23,548 nucleotides of DNA from a virus. This document shows, in pieces, positions 8,156-15,773 of this stretch; the stretch's first letter is position 1, and each line of letters starts with the position of its first letter. The notes beneath the pieces are model-generated. The model saw only the letters and a list, made by a program, of their open reading frames with translations. It did not search any database and had not been told where the DNA came from. Made by a program: the position numbers and the translations under genes. The stretch covers positions 1 to 23,548 of IMG/VR virus record IMGVR_UViG_3300025759_000716, one strand, 5' to 3'.

Positions 8156-8368
8156 ATGACTTTGAGTATTGAGCAATCAAATAATCGTCAAATGAAATCG
8201 GCGCTGCTGGCCTCTATTGAATTGATCGGCATCGGCCTGATGGGGTACGGCGCATGGCTTTGTTATGAGCCTGCTGGTTACGTGCTAGTGGGTTTTCTTT
8301 TATGGTTCGAGGTGAATCAAAATGTTTTCACAGTTAATCGAGAAGCGAGAACTATCGACGATAGGTGA
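8156..8368 (+). CDS. Small two-helix membrane protein, unknown
   Basis: This 70-aa protein has two hydrophobic segments at about residues 16-35 and 40-53, separated by a short turn (YEPAG), and a charged C-terminal tail. Its last 47 bases overlap the start of the portal gene, so it probably shares that transcript. No clear Shine-Dalgarno precedes ATG 8156. Size and topology would fit a small holin or antiholin, but no endolysin gene is nearby, so the function stays open. Confidence 0.55.
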   Translation: MTLSIEQSNNRQMKSALLASIELIGIGLMGYGAWLCYEPAGYVLVGFLLWFEVNQNVFTVNREARTIDDR

Positions 8369-9860
8369 CGCATCGGCGTTCGCTCGCTGGCTGATCGACA
8401 ACACAGGCGGCGATACTTCCTCTGGGGTCAATGTCTCAGAAGGGACAGCGTTACAGCTAACCTATGTTTACGCTTGCATCAATGTTTTAAGTCAAACATT
8501 GGCGCATGTTCCTTTGGAGCTTTTGAAGGAAGAATCAAAAGGGCCGAAGCGAGCGACAAACCATTATTTGTGGGGAGTCATCAGCAATCCGTTTTCAGAG
8601 TGCAGCGATTATCTTTGGAAAGAAACGCTAGAGTCACATAGGAATGGATGGGGAAACGGTTTCGCTTTGATTCGCCGCGATGGTGCAATGGTTCAAGATT
8701 TGCCGTTGCTTTATCCAGACAGGACGCAAGCTCACAGACTGCTGAATGACAGTTCGATTGTTTACATCACAGAAAGGGAAGGCAAGAAACTTCAAATACC
8801 TGCTGCTGACGTTCTTCATTTTTCCGGCATGGGATTCGATGGGCTGACAGGTTATTCGCCAATTCATCAAGCGCGTGAAGCAATTGGCTTAGGCTTGTCC
8901 ATTCACAAGTATGGCGGGTCATTCTTTGGCAAGGGCGGAACACCGAAGGGCGTGATTGAGTCAGAGGTTCCAGCTAATTCGCTTGGTCAGTTTGCTGACG
9001 AGTTCAGAAAGAACTATGGCAGTCTGGATCAGGCTAATGGAACACCCGTACTGCCGAAGGGTTTGAGTTATAAGCCGCTGTCGGTAAACCCTGACGATGC
9101 GCAAACGCTGGAAACTCTTAAGTTCAACCGAACAGAAATTGCGGGGCTGTACCGAGTACCACCGCAGTTCATCATGGATTTGGAACGCTCCACGTTTACG
9201 AATGCCTCAGAAATGGATTTGCACTTCGTGAAGCACACCATGATTCCGATTTACAGTCGATGGGAAGCCGAGTTGAATCGCAAGCTGTTGACCGAATCGG
9301 AGCGCAGGCGAGGCTATCACTTCAAATTTAACGTCAACGGTTTGCTTCGCGGTGCTACGAAGGAACGATTTGAGGCGTACCACGTAGCGCTGCAAGATGG
9401 CTGGATCAGTCGCAACGAAGTGCGAGTAAAAGAGGATATGCCGACTGAGGCAGGGCTGGACGAGTTTCTGGTGCCTAACAATATGGTTAGGCCTAATGAC
9501 GAGACTGCAAGCGAGCCGCAAGATGATGATACTGGCGAGCAGCTAACTGATGAGCAAGCGCGATTCTTACCGCTTGTTGAAATGATTTCGCAGCGTATCG
9601 CAAGCAAAGAGCGTCGATGCCTTGAGCGCTATTCGATAAGCCCGAGTAAGCTGGCTGATCTGTACGTAACTGAACTGCCGGAATTTATTGCGACTACTGT
9701 CGAGCCGCTGTCAAGAGTAATGGTGGACAACCACGAAACATTTATGGACAATTTCTCAAAACAGTACATCAAGCGCCAGATGACTAAACCCGCAACGGCA
9801 GAATCGGTCACTGAAAGCGATGTGCAAAAAACCTTTTTCGAGGTGTTGAATGGACATTGA
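8322..9860 (+). CDS. Portal protein, HK97 family
   Basis: This 512-aa protein should form the ring at the capsid vertex through which DNA enters and the tail attaches. The segment YVYACINVLSQTLAHVPLEL near residues 48-67 is the hallmark start of HK97-type portals. Other matching parts are HRNGWGNGFALI, the DVLHF strand, GYSPI, and TLKFNRTEIAGLYRVPPQF in the stem region. The C-terminal ~90 residues are charged and helical, as usual. The ATG at 8322 has GAGGTG upstream and lies inside the preceding small membrane gene. It overlaps the protease gene by 11 bases. Confidence 0.95.
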   Translation: MFSQLIEKRELSTIGDASAFARWLIDNTGGDTSSGVNVSEGTALQLTYVYACINVLSQTLAHVPLELLKEESKGPKRATNHYLWGVISNPFSECSDYLWKETLESHRNGWGNGFALIRRDGAMVQDLPLLYPDRTQAHRLLNDSSIVYITEREGKKLQIPAADVLHFSGMGFDGLTGYSPIHQAREAIGLGLSIHKYGGSFFGKGGTPKGVIESEVPANSLGQFADEFRKNYGSLDQANGTPVLPKGLSYKPLSVNPDDAQTLETLKFNRTEIAGLYRVPPQFIMDLERSTFTNASEMDLHFVKHTMIPIYSRWEAELNRKLLTESERRRGYHFKFNVNGLLRGATKERFEAYHVALQDGWISRNEVRVKEDMPTEAGLDEFLVPNNMVRPNDETASEPQDDDTGEQLTDEQARFLPLVEMISQRIASKERRCLERYSISPSKLADLYVTELPEFIATTVEPLSRVMVDNHETFMDNFSKQYIKRQMTKPATAESVTESDVQKTFFEVLNGH

Positions 9861-10509
9861 AAGACGATTCCTTGCCCAACCTGTCGAGATCAGAGCCGAG
9901 ACTGATAACGAAGGTGAAAAGATTGTTGGTTATGGCGCTGTGTTTGAAAGCCGCAGCGAGAATTTAGGCGGGTTCACTGAGATCATTGAAAAAGGCGCGT
10001 TCGATAACGTGCTCGATCAAGACGTTAGAGGGCTTTTTAATCACGACCCGAATTATGTGCTCGGCAGACAATCGGCAGGAACGCTTAAACTGTCAGTTGA
10101 TGAGCGCGGTTTGAAATACGAGATTGACCCGCCAGCAACAGACACAATTCGCGATCTGGTCATGGAGCCAATGAAACGCGGTGATATTTCAGGCAGTTCA
10201 TTTGGTTTCATCGTTGACGATGATGAATGGACAGAGGGCGACGATGGCGCTGTGACGCGCACGATCAAATCGGTTCGCTCTTTGATGGACGTTGGGCCTG
10301 TGACTTTTCCTGCATACCCTGAAACGGGGGCCGCTATGAGATCATTAAACGAATTCAGACAAGCGATCAAAGAGGGTCGAACCCTTGACGCTGATCAGCT
10401 TGTTGCGCGCATCGAGGACTTAGAGCTTGAGGTGCGCCGCCTTCAAGAGTCGAACGCCACTTATCGGCGTTTGCTCAACATTGAAACTGCATCGGCAGAC
10501 AACGACTAA
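9850..10509 (+). CDS. Prohead maturation protease, HK97 (S78) family
   Basis: This 219-aa serine protease cleaves the scaffold part of the capsid protein inside the prohead. Visible signatures are GYGAVFESRS near residue 27, the catalytic His65 in FNHDPNYVLGR, the catalytic Ser in SGSSFGF (Ser116 or Ser117, by family most likely the one before Phe), and the strand GPVTFPAYPET (149-159). The C-terminal ~40 residues form a charged helix with coiled-coil character, which could interact with the capsid delta domain. It overlaps the portal gene and precedes the capsid gene by 23 bases, the standard HK97 order. Confidence 0.95.
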   Translation: MDIERRFLAQPVEIRAETDNEGEKIVGYGAVFESRSENLGGFTEIIEKGAFDNVLDQDVRGLFNHDPNYVLGRQSAGTLKLSVDERGLKYEIDPPATDTIRDLVMEPMKRGDISGSSFGFIVDDDEWTEGDDGAVTRTIKSVRSLMDVGPVTFPAYPETGAAMRSLNEFRQAIKEGRTLDADQLVARIEDLELEVRRLQESNATYRRLLNIETASADND

Positions 10510-10532
10510 ACCATCACAGGGAGCATCCGACT

Positions 10533-11810
10533 ATGGATTTGAATCAGAAACTCTCGGCCTATCGGGACGAGGAAATGGAAAAACGGTCACGCGCTGCCGA
10601 TCTCGCAGATGAGCAAGCAAAGCGCGAACTGAACAGCGACGAGATTGCAGAGCTTGACGAGATTCACGGTCGAATCAAGACACTGCAAGAGCAACAGCGT
10701 TCGATTCAGTCTCAGCTTGAAATTGGCCCGTACTCGAAAGACGTCAACGAGCCGATTGGCATGAATGACAAAGAAATCCGCGAGTTCTCGCTGCTCAAGC
10801 TGCTCAAGGCACAATCGCGTGACGCTTCACAGGCTGATCGTGACGCTGCGACGCTGGAGCTTGAAGCATCACGCGCAGTCGAGCAGAAAATCGGTCAGGC
10901 AGCAACAGGCTGCTATATCCCGACAGAAATTACGGGTGATTATCGCTCAGTTAATGACCCGGTCGAAAAGCGCGATCTGTCAGCTGACGTTTTCAGTCAG
11001 GCAGGCGCGCTGGTTGGTGTTGACTTTAGACCGCAACAGCTGATCCCTCTGCTGCGTAACGCAATGGCGCTTTCCACCGCTGGCGTGACGATGCTCGATG
11101 GCCTCGTCGGCGATGTTGCGATTCCTCGTCAGACGGGTGCTGGTTCAACGACTTGGGTCAACACTGATGGCGGCGCAGTCAGCGAAACGAATCAAACGGT
11201 CGGTCAGGTAACGCTGACTCCGCGAACGCTTGGCGCATTCACTGACTACACTCGCCAGCTAAGGCTGCAAAGCTCGGTTTCTGTCGAGAACTTCATCCGT
11301 CAGGACTTGATGACAATCGTTGCTCTTGAGAAAGATCGCGCTGCGCTTCACGGTTCTGGCACAGCGGGTCAGCCTGTTGGTATCGCGAACACCACTGGCG
11401 TCGGTACTGAGACTTTCTCAACGACTGGAGGCCCGACTCGCCCTGAAGTGATCGCCATGCGATCTGATCTGGCGACTGCAAACGCTCTTGCTGGCAATCT
11501 GAACTTCATCACGAACAGCACCGTTTACGGCAACCTGCTCTCTGAGCTTGTCGATGCTGGCTCTGGTCAGTTCCTGCTGAACGAGAACACCAGCACCATG
11601 ATCGGTCGCAACGTGATCGAATCGAATCAGGTCGCAGCCAATACAATTTTCTTTGGAAATTGGGCTGATCTGCTCATGGGTTCTTGGGGCGGCATGGATA
11701 TCCTTATCGACCCCTATACCGCGAGCACAACTGGCACAGTTCGAGTGGTGATTTTCCATACTTGCGACGTAGCTGTGCGCAGACCCGCATCATTCACTGT
11801 TGGCTCGTAA
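10533..11810 (+). CDS. Major capsid protein, HK97 gp5-like
   Basis: This 425-aa protein forms the icosahedral shell. Residues 1 to about 70 are highly charged and helical, the expected scaffolding delta domain that the upstream protease should remove; the cleavage point probably lies around residues 95-125, before GCYIPTEI. The mature part shows typical HK97-fold segments: VGDVAIPRQTG, a TDYTRQLRLQSSVSVENFIR spine region, the LHGSGTAGQPVGI loop and a C-terminal RPASFTV strand. A GGGAG box precedes ATG 10533. Whether it makes HK97-style covalent cross-links cannot be told from sequence alone. Confidence 0.95.
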   Translation: MDLNQKLSAYRDEEMEKRSRAADLADEQAKRELNSDEIAELDEIHGRIKTLQEQQRSIQSQLEIGPYSKDVNEPIGMNDKEIREFSLLKLLKAQSRDASQADRDAATLELEASRAVEQKIGQAATGCYIPTEITGDYRSVNDPVEKRDLSADVFSQAGALVGVDFRPQQLIPLLRNAMALSTAGVTMLDGLVGDVAIPRQTGAGSTTWVNTDGGAVSETNQTVGQVTLTPRTLGAFTDYTRQLRLQSSVSVENFIRQDLMTIVALEKDRAALHGSGTAGQPVGIANTTGVGTETFSTTGGPTRPEVIAMRSDLATANALAGNLNFITNSTVYGNLLSELVDAGSGQFLLNENTSTMIGRNVIESNQVAANTIFFGNWADLLMGSWGGMDILIDPYTASTTGTVRVVIFHTCDVAVRRPASFTVGS

Positions 11811-11838
11811 GCGCTGACTCAACTGAGAGGAACATTAA

Positions 11839-12267
11839 ATGTTCGAGAAAAAAGATTTTGGTAATGACAGCATCGTTATAGGCCTGATCTCGCAAACGCT
11901 TACTGCTGATGGCACTGGCGCGGCGATTGACGCAAAGGACTTTGACGCGACTGCTGTTCTGTTCAACATCGGCAATTCCGGTGACACGCTTTCCGGCTCG
12001 GTTTATATCGAGTGCGAAATTCAAGTGTCTGATGACAACAGCACTTGGACAGCAGCAGCTGATGCAGAAGTGTATAACCCTGTAACTGGCACCAACACTG
12101 GTACGGTTGCAGTGATTAACGCACCTGCTGAGGACTCGCTGCTTGTCACTGGCATTTACCGTGGTCGTGATCGCTATGTGCGGGGCGTGATTAACCTCAC
12201 TGGCACCCATTCGAATGGGACGCCTTGCGGCATTACTTACGTCAAGACTCGCGACAAGTACAGCTAA
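11839..12267 (+). CDS. Possible head decoration protein
   Basis: This 142-aa protein is beta-rich and Thr/Asp-rich, with no catalytic or membrane features. The segment ECEIQVSDDNSTWTAAAD resembles Ig-like or jelly-roll virion proteins. It follows the capsid gene by 28 bases with a GAGAGG box before ATG and lies before a strong terminator, so it is probably expressed as strongly as the capsid protein. Position and composition suggest a decoration or head-stabilising protein; I cannot place it in a named family. Confidence 0.65.
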   Translation: MFEKKDFGNDSIVIGLISQTLTADGTGAAIDAKDFDATAVLFNIGNSGDTLSGSVYIECEIQVSDDNSTWTAAADAEVYNPVTGTNTGTVAVINAPAEDSLLVTGIYRGRDRYVRGVINLTGTHSNGTPCGITYVKTRDKYS

Positions 12268-12289
12268 ACGGCTGTTGCTTTTCCACGTT

Positions 12290-12328
12290 GGGCGGCTTCC
12301 ATTACCTCTGGTGGTTGCCGCCCTTTTT
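12290..12328 (+). terminator. Rho-independent terminator after the capsid block
   Basis: GGGCGGC at 12290-12296 pairs perfectly with GCCGCCC at 12317-12323. An inner CCA/TGG pairing is separated by a TT/TT mismatch, and five T follow at 12324-12328. It lies in the 78-base gap after the putative decoration gene, the longest gap between genes in the window. It probably limits read-through from the abundant capsid transcript into the head-tail joining genes. Confidence 0.88.
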
Positions 12329-12345
12329 ATTTGAGAGATTGAAAC

Positions 12346-12600
12346 ATGGCAAAACGAGTCAAGTTCAACATTCCTTGCTTAGTCGCTGGCGCGAAGTACG
12401 CAGCAGGTGATGAAGAAACGATCAACGACAACGATTACTCAGAGCTTTCAATGATGAGTCGGTTGGGCGTTCCTTACGTCGAACTGGTTGAGGATCACAA
12501 GAAAGAAACCGTGATCGAGCAGGCAGAGAAAGCGCCGAAGCCAAAGCGCAAAGCGAAAGCGAAGGCAAAAGCGAAACGGGAAACGGCCACTAAAGAATGA
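12346..12600 (+). CDS. Small protein with Lys/Ala-rich tail, paralogue of the gene at 13225
   Basis: This 84-aa protein has a small N-terminal domain (VKFNI, then AKYAAGDEETI, then GVPYVELV) and a C-terminal tail of Lys/Ala repeats (KPKRKAKAKAKAKRE) that should be disordered and could bind nucleic acid. The N-terminal domain resembles the small phage proteins with a G-x-x-Y-x-x-G-D-E pattern that occur next to connector genes. It matches the product at 13225-13428 in the same pattern. It starts 18 bases after the terminator T-run with GAGAG upstream and overlaps the connector gene by ATGA. Function unknown. Confidence 0.65.
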   Translation: MAKRVKFNIPCLVAGAKYAAGDEETINDNDYSELSMMSRLGVPYVELVEDHKKETVIEQAEKAPKPKRKAKAKAKAKRETATKE

Positions 12601-13244
12601 GCATTGTTCGTCAAATCAGCCGCGGGGATACGTTCAACCATCAGGTCAATCTGGTGACTGGCCCCACGTTTGAGCCTGTGACAACTCAGGAGGCTAAAGA
12701 CCATCTGCGCGTTACGCATGACGATGATGACATTGAAATTGCAACCATGATCACCGCTGCTCGACTTCGGATAGAGGCGCTGTCGGGCATGAGGCTGGCG
12801 AGCCAGACTGTTGACGTCATCGCTGATAATTGGGAAGCGCTTGCAGACCCCAATCGCCGTGAAGTGCTGCGGCTTGGCATTGCGCCTGTGACGTCGATTA
12901 CTTCGGTGAAGTATTACGATGGTGACGATAACGATACGACCTACAGCGCATCGAATTACTGGACTGACACCAACTCGGTGCCTGCTCGCATTCAGTGCAA
13001 GACAAGCTGGCCGACAAGTGTCAACGAGCGCATTGGTAATATCAGGATTCGCTGCGTCGTGGGCTACTCAAGCCGCAATGCGGTGCCTGCGATATTCAAG
13101 CAAGCGATCAAGCTGCTTGTCGGTCACTATTACGAGAATCGGGAGCAGGTCACTGATCTGCGTCTGATCGAAATACCGGATGGCATTTACCATCTGGTGC
13201 AAAGCCACCCTGAGTTTCATCATTATGCCACTGGTGCGCTTTAA
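12597..13244 (+). CDS. Head-tail connector, phiE125 gp8 / HK97 gp6-like
   Basis: This 215-aa protein should form a ring below the portal that extends the DNA channel and receives the head-closure protein. The N-terminal signature PVTTQEAKDHLRV followed by an acidic DDDD and a long helix (IATMITAARLRIEALSG) is characteristic of the family, as are the beta segment PVTSITSVKYYDGDD and the C-terminal helix IFKQAIKLLVGHYYENRE. Length fits the phiE125 gp8 branch. ATG overlaps the previous stop (ATGA). Confidence 0.88.
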   Translation: MSIVRQISRGDTFNHQVNLVTGPTFEPVTTQEAKDHLRVTHDDDDIEIATMITAARLRIEALSGMRLASQTVDVIADNWEALADPNRREVLRLGIAPVTSITSVKYYDGDDNDTTYSASNYWTDTNSVPARIQCKTSWPTSVNERIGNIRIRCVVGYSSRNAVPAIFKQAIKLLVGHYYENREQVTDLRLIEIPDGIYHLVQSHPEFHHYATGAL

Positions 13245-13428
13245 CATTATTACGAACTTCCGTGGAGTCGAGTATCGCCCCGGCGACGAGGCTGAACTGA
13301 CTGAAGCGGAAATAAAAACATTTGATGGCACTGGCTCGTCCGGTATGCCTCACATCATAAGGGTGAAAGATGGCGCGACGAATGCTCAAAGCGGGGACGT
13401 TACGGCATCCGATCACGATTCAGAGTAA
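13225..13428 (+). CDS. Small head-tail region protein, paralogue of the gene at 12346
   Basis: This 67-aa protein, with the start set at ATG 13225 because the homologous domain begins MPLVRFNI there, shares the pattern VrFNI...G.eYrpGDEaeLt...i..f...G.PhiirV with the product at 12346-12600. It ends in an acidic tail (SDHDSE), opposite in charge to the basic tail of its paralogue. It overlaps the connector by 20 bases and the head-closure gene by 59 bases. No strong Shine-Dalgarno is seen, so translation is probably coupled. Function unknown. Confidence 0.55.
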   Translation: MPLVRFNIITNFRGVEYRPGDEAELTEAEIKTFDGTGSSGMPHIIRVKDGATNAQSGDVTASDHDSE

Positions 13429-13711
13429 CACGATTGGCCGTGATGCTTACGGCGGTCTGACTGAATCATGGGCGACCCATTTCACCACTCGCGCCAGCGT
13501 CAACTCAATCGGCGCCACTGAGCGTCAAAGCGGTGACAGGATCACTGCTGACCACGTTTACGAGTTCATCTTTAGAGTTCACCCTTCCAAGTCTGTCACG
13601 CCTCAGAATCGCATAAGTTACGACTCGCGCACGTTCGACATTGAGACTGTCGAGAATTTCGAGGAAAAGGATCACATCATTCGACTGACCGCTGTCGAGA
13701 GGAATCTGTAA
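13370..13711 (+). CDS. Head closure / head-tail adaptor, SPP1 gp16-like
   Basis: This 113-aa protein should seal the connector after packaging and provide the docking face for the tail. It has the family pattern: AGTLRHPITIQ at the N-terminus, then DAYGGLTESWATH, RASV, a central charged helix, and a C-terminal strand set ending in IRLTAVERN. Length is typical. ATG 13370 has AAGGGTG close upstream; ATG 13382 is an alternative start that keeps the core motif. It overlaps the next gene by one base (TAATG). Confidence 0.88.
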   Translation: MARRMLKAGTLRHPITIQSNTIGRDAYGGLTESWATHFTTRASVNSIGATERQSGDRITADHVYEFIFRVHPSKSVTPQNRISYDSRTFDIETVENFEEKDHIIRLTAVERNL

Positions 13712-14265
13712 TGGCTGAGATAACAGGGTTCGATAGAACGTATTTTAGCCATAAAGGCGCTGGCGGCATGGGATTCGATCTTGACGCCACGGACTTCGTG
13801 AAAGCGCTCGGGCATTTGTCGTATGACTTAGAGCACCAGCTAGGCAGCAAGGCTGTCAGAGCAGGCGCGAATATGTACGCAAAGCAGATGCGCAAAGCAG
13901 TTCCAATGGACACTGAGGACGAAGGCGGCAGAAAGCGACGCGAGACACGCATGAAATGGAAAAAGGCGGGGAAAGGTCAGTGGTTTGACTCAAAAGTTGA
14001 GGACAAAGATACCCGCGACGTTCATCTGCGGCGTTCTATTCGTGTCAGACAGGAAAAGGGAGCCAAGAAACGCGGCATCTTGAATTTCAGAGTCGGCATC
14101 ATTGGTTGGGCGCGAGCTTACGCGCACGTTTTTGAGTTTGGTTCGAGCAAGGGCCATCGAGCCAATAGGATTTTCACTCGCACACTTGAAGCAAACTGGA
14201 GTCAATACGTCGAGGAAATGACGAAGGTGATGCGCGAGGGGTTAAAGCAACATGGCAGAAGTTGA
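13711..14265 (+). CDS. HK97 gp10-like head-tail joining / minor tail protein
   Basis: This 184-aa protein belongs to the HK97 gp10-like family found between head closure and tail terminator genes. It is implicated in tail completion or tail-head joining. Visible features are a basic helical middle (AKQMRKAVPMDT, then a Lys/Arg-rich loop), the strand pair LRRSIRVRQ and FRVGIIGWARAYAHVFEFG, whose HVFEFGSSKGHR is the most diagnostic part, and a C-terminal helix. The family usually ends the loop with a Pro-Phe-hydrophobic patch; here it reads NRIFTRTLE. It is coupled upstream by TAATG. Confidence 0.85.
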   Translation: MAEITGFDRTYFSHKGAGGMGFDLDATDFVKALGHLSYDLEHQLGSKAVRAGANMYAKQMRKAVPMDTEDEGGRKRRETRMKWKKAGKGQWFDSKVEDKDTRDVHLRRSIRVRQEKGAKKRGILNFRVGIIGWARAYAHVFEFGSSKGHRANRIFTRTLEANWSQYVEEMTKVMREGLKQHGRS

Positions 14266-14641
14266 GTCAGCTGTAAAATCGTTGCTTGAGACTGTCACCA
14301 GCAACCTTTCAAGCAGCAGCGCGATTTATGCGGTTCTTGGGCCGCAGAACGCTGTAAAGCCTTACGTTGTTTTCGATGTGGTTGGCGATGACGTCACGAA
14401 CGTCATGGGAACAGAAACAAAGCCGACACGCGCAACCGTTGAAGTGATGATGTATGCGTCCACCTTTCTTGAGATCGTCAACATCACGAACGATATACGT
14501 GGAGCTTTCAACCGTTATAGCGGTACAATCAACAGCGTTGTGATTCAGGATATTTTTTACGATGGTCGGGATGACTACTACGACGAACCCGACAGAACTT
14601 ACGAAAGGTCACTGACCTTTACCATTTGGTACGAGGAATAA
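14252..14641 (+). CDS. Tail terminator / tail completion protein, DUF3168 (lambda gpU-like)
   Basis: This 129-aa protein should cap the tail tube to stop polymerisation and then bind the head connector. Features match DUF3168: an N-terminal helix (ESAVKSLLET), then AIYAVLGPQNAVKPYVVFDVVGD, the strand RATVEVMMYAS, the helix LEIVNITNDIRGAF and a final strand RSLTFTIWYEE. Length is typical. It overlaps the gp10-like gene by 14 bases and lies directly before the tail tube genes, the expected order. Confidence 0.85.
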   Translation: MAEVESAVKSLLETVTSNLSSSSAIYAVLGPQNAVKPYVVFDVVGDDVTNVMGTETKPTRATVEVMMYASTFLEIVNITNDIRGAFNRYSGTINSVVIQDIFYDGRDDYYDEPDRTYERSLTFTIWYEE

Positions 14642-14644
14642 AGC

Positions 14645-15346
14645 ATGGCAACGTCAGTCATAACAGACCGTGACTTATGGGTTGGCTCGCTTAATCTGAG
14701 CAACATCGCGCACACTGCCGTTTTAGATTACGGCGCTGAGGCTGTGGACAATACAACGCTGGCCGATACGACGCGCAGCAATGCGGGTGGTTTGAAAACG
14801 GTCGGATTTTCGATTGACGCCTATTCTGACTTCACCACTTATGATGGTGTGCTGTTCTCAAGTGTCGGTGGCTCGACGCCCATCACGTTCGACGTTCGCG
14901 AAAACAACAACTGTTTCATTTTCAACGCGACGCACTTGGTTCATAACCCGCTGACTGGCGCAGTTGGCGATATGGCAGGCATGAACATTTCTGGCGCGAC
15001 TGCTGGCGTCATGGCTGATGGTGTTGTCATGTATGACGATTCAACAGCATCGTCAGGGAATACGTCAGGCTCGCAGGTTGGATCAGTGAGCGCGACTCGC
15101 GCTATGTTTGCAAATCTACACGTTACCGCAGCGGCGGGAACCTCACTTGACGTTGTTGTTCAATCTGATGACAACGCAGGATTTACCAGCCCGACTAACC
15201 GAATCACGTTCACGCAGGCGACAGGCGTTACTAGCGAGCACTTGTCGGTAGCGGGCGCAATCACTGACGATTACTGGCGCATCAGTTACACCATCGTCGG
15301 AGGTTCGTTCACTTTTGCCGTTGCGATTGGCGCAGCGGATATTTAA
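14645..15346 (+). CDS. Tail tube-like protein with extra C-terminal domain
   Basis: This 233-aa protein has a tail-tube-like core (about 1-120) whose segments GAEAVDNTTLADTTRSNAGG and PLTGAVGDMAG align with the next gene. A second domain follows at about 145-233, with HVTAAAGTSLDVVVQSDDNA and AGAITDDYWRISYTI, a module I recognise from other phage tail proteins. It starts three bases after the tail terminator stop. It may be a minor tube subunit or a tube protein decorated by an outward domain; the smaller neighbour could be the main tube subunit. Confidence 0.75.
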   Translation: MATSVITDRDLWVGSLNLSNIAHTAVLDYGAEAVDNTTLADTTRSNAGGLKTVGFSIDAYSDFTTYDGVLFSSVGGSTPITFDVRENNNCFIFNATHLVHNPLTGAVGDMAGMNISGATAGVMADGVVMYDDSTASSGNTSGSQVGSVSATRAMFANLHVTAAAGTSLDVVVQSDDNAGFTSPTNRITFTQATGVTSEHLSVAGAITDDYWRISYTIVGGSFTFAVAIGAADI

Positions 15347-15353
15347 GGGAGGT
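15345..15353 (+). promoter_or_regulatory. Strong Shine-Dalgarno of the tail tube gene
   Basis: AAGGGAGGT lies eight bases before ATG 15362 and overlaps the previous stop codon. It is one of the longest anti-Shine-Dalgarno matches in the window, consistent with high expression of the abundant tube subunit. Confidence 0.7.
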
Positions 15354-15361
15354 CATTTCAC

Positions 15362-15769
15362 ATGGCAACTTTTGTTCTTACGGATGCAAGCGTCACGATC
15401 AACAGCGTTGACCTTTCTGATCATGTTCGCAGCGTCACAATGTCCTATGAAGCTGAGTCGGTGGATGACACCAACATGGCTGACACAACGCGAATCAATA
15501 CTGGCGGCCTGCTGAATTACTCGGTGGAGGTTGAGTTTTCGCAAGACTTTGCAGCTAACGAAGTTGATGCGACGCTGTTCAGCTTGGTTGGTTCAACGAC
15601 CACGGTGATCATTAAGCCGACTTCGAGCGCTGTCAGTTCAACCAATCCGTCATTTAGTGGCACGATGCTGTTGACAAGTTACACGCCTGTTACTGGTACT
15701 GTCGGCGATCTGGCGACTGCCACGGCATCGTTTGTACCTGCTGGCGCACTGACGAGGGCCACGAGCTAA
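15362..15769 (+). CDS. Major tail tube protein
   Basis: This 135-aa protein is the likely main tube subunit. It aligns with the core of the preceding protein: EAESVDDTNMADTTRINTGG against the paralogue's GAEAVDN..., and TPVTGTVGDLATATASF against PLTGAVGDMAG. A compact beta-sandwich of this size fits siphophage tube proteins. It has a strong Shine-Dalgarno and directly precedes the tail assembly chaperone gene, the position of the major tail protein in most siphophages. Confidence 0.82.
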   Translation: MATFVLTDASVTINSVDLSDHVRSVTMSYEAESVDDTNMADTTRINTGGLLNYSVEVEFSQDFAANEVDATLFSLVGSTTTVIIKPTSSAVSSTNPSFSGTMLLTSYTPVTGTVGDLATATASFVPAGALTRATS

Positions 15770-15773
15770 TAAG

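Noticed and set aside
10510-10532. Possible promoter or terminator between protease and capsid genes
   Set aside because: Only 23 bases, containing a Shine-Dalgarno but no stem or promoter-like boxes.
13180-13224. ATG 13180 as start of the small protein ending at 13428
   Set aside because: The part homologous to its paralogue begins at ATG 13225, and the longer form would overlap the connector by 65 bases with no added conserved sequence.
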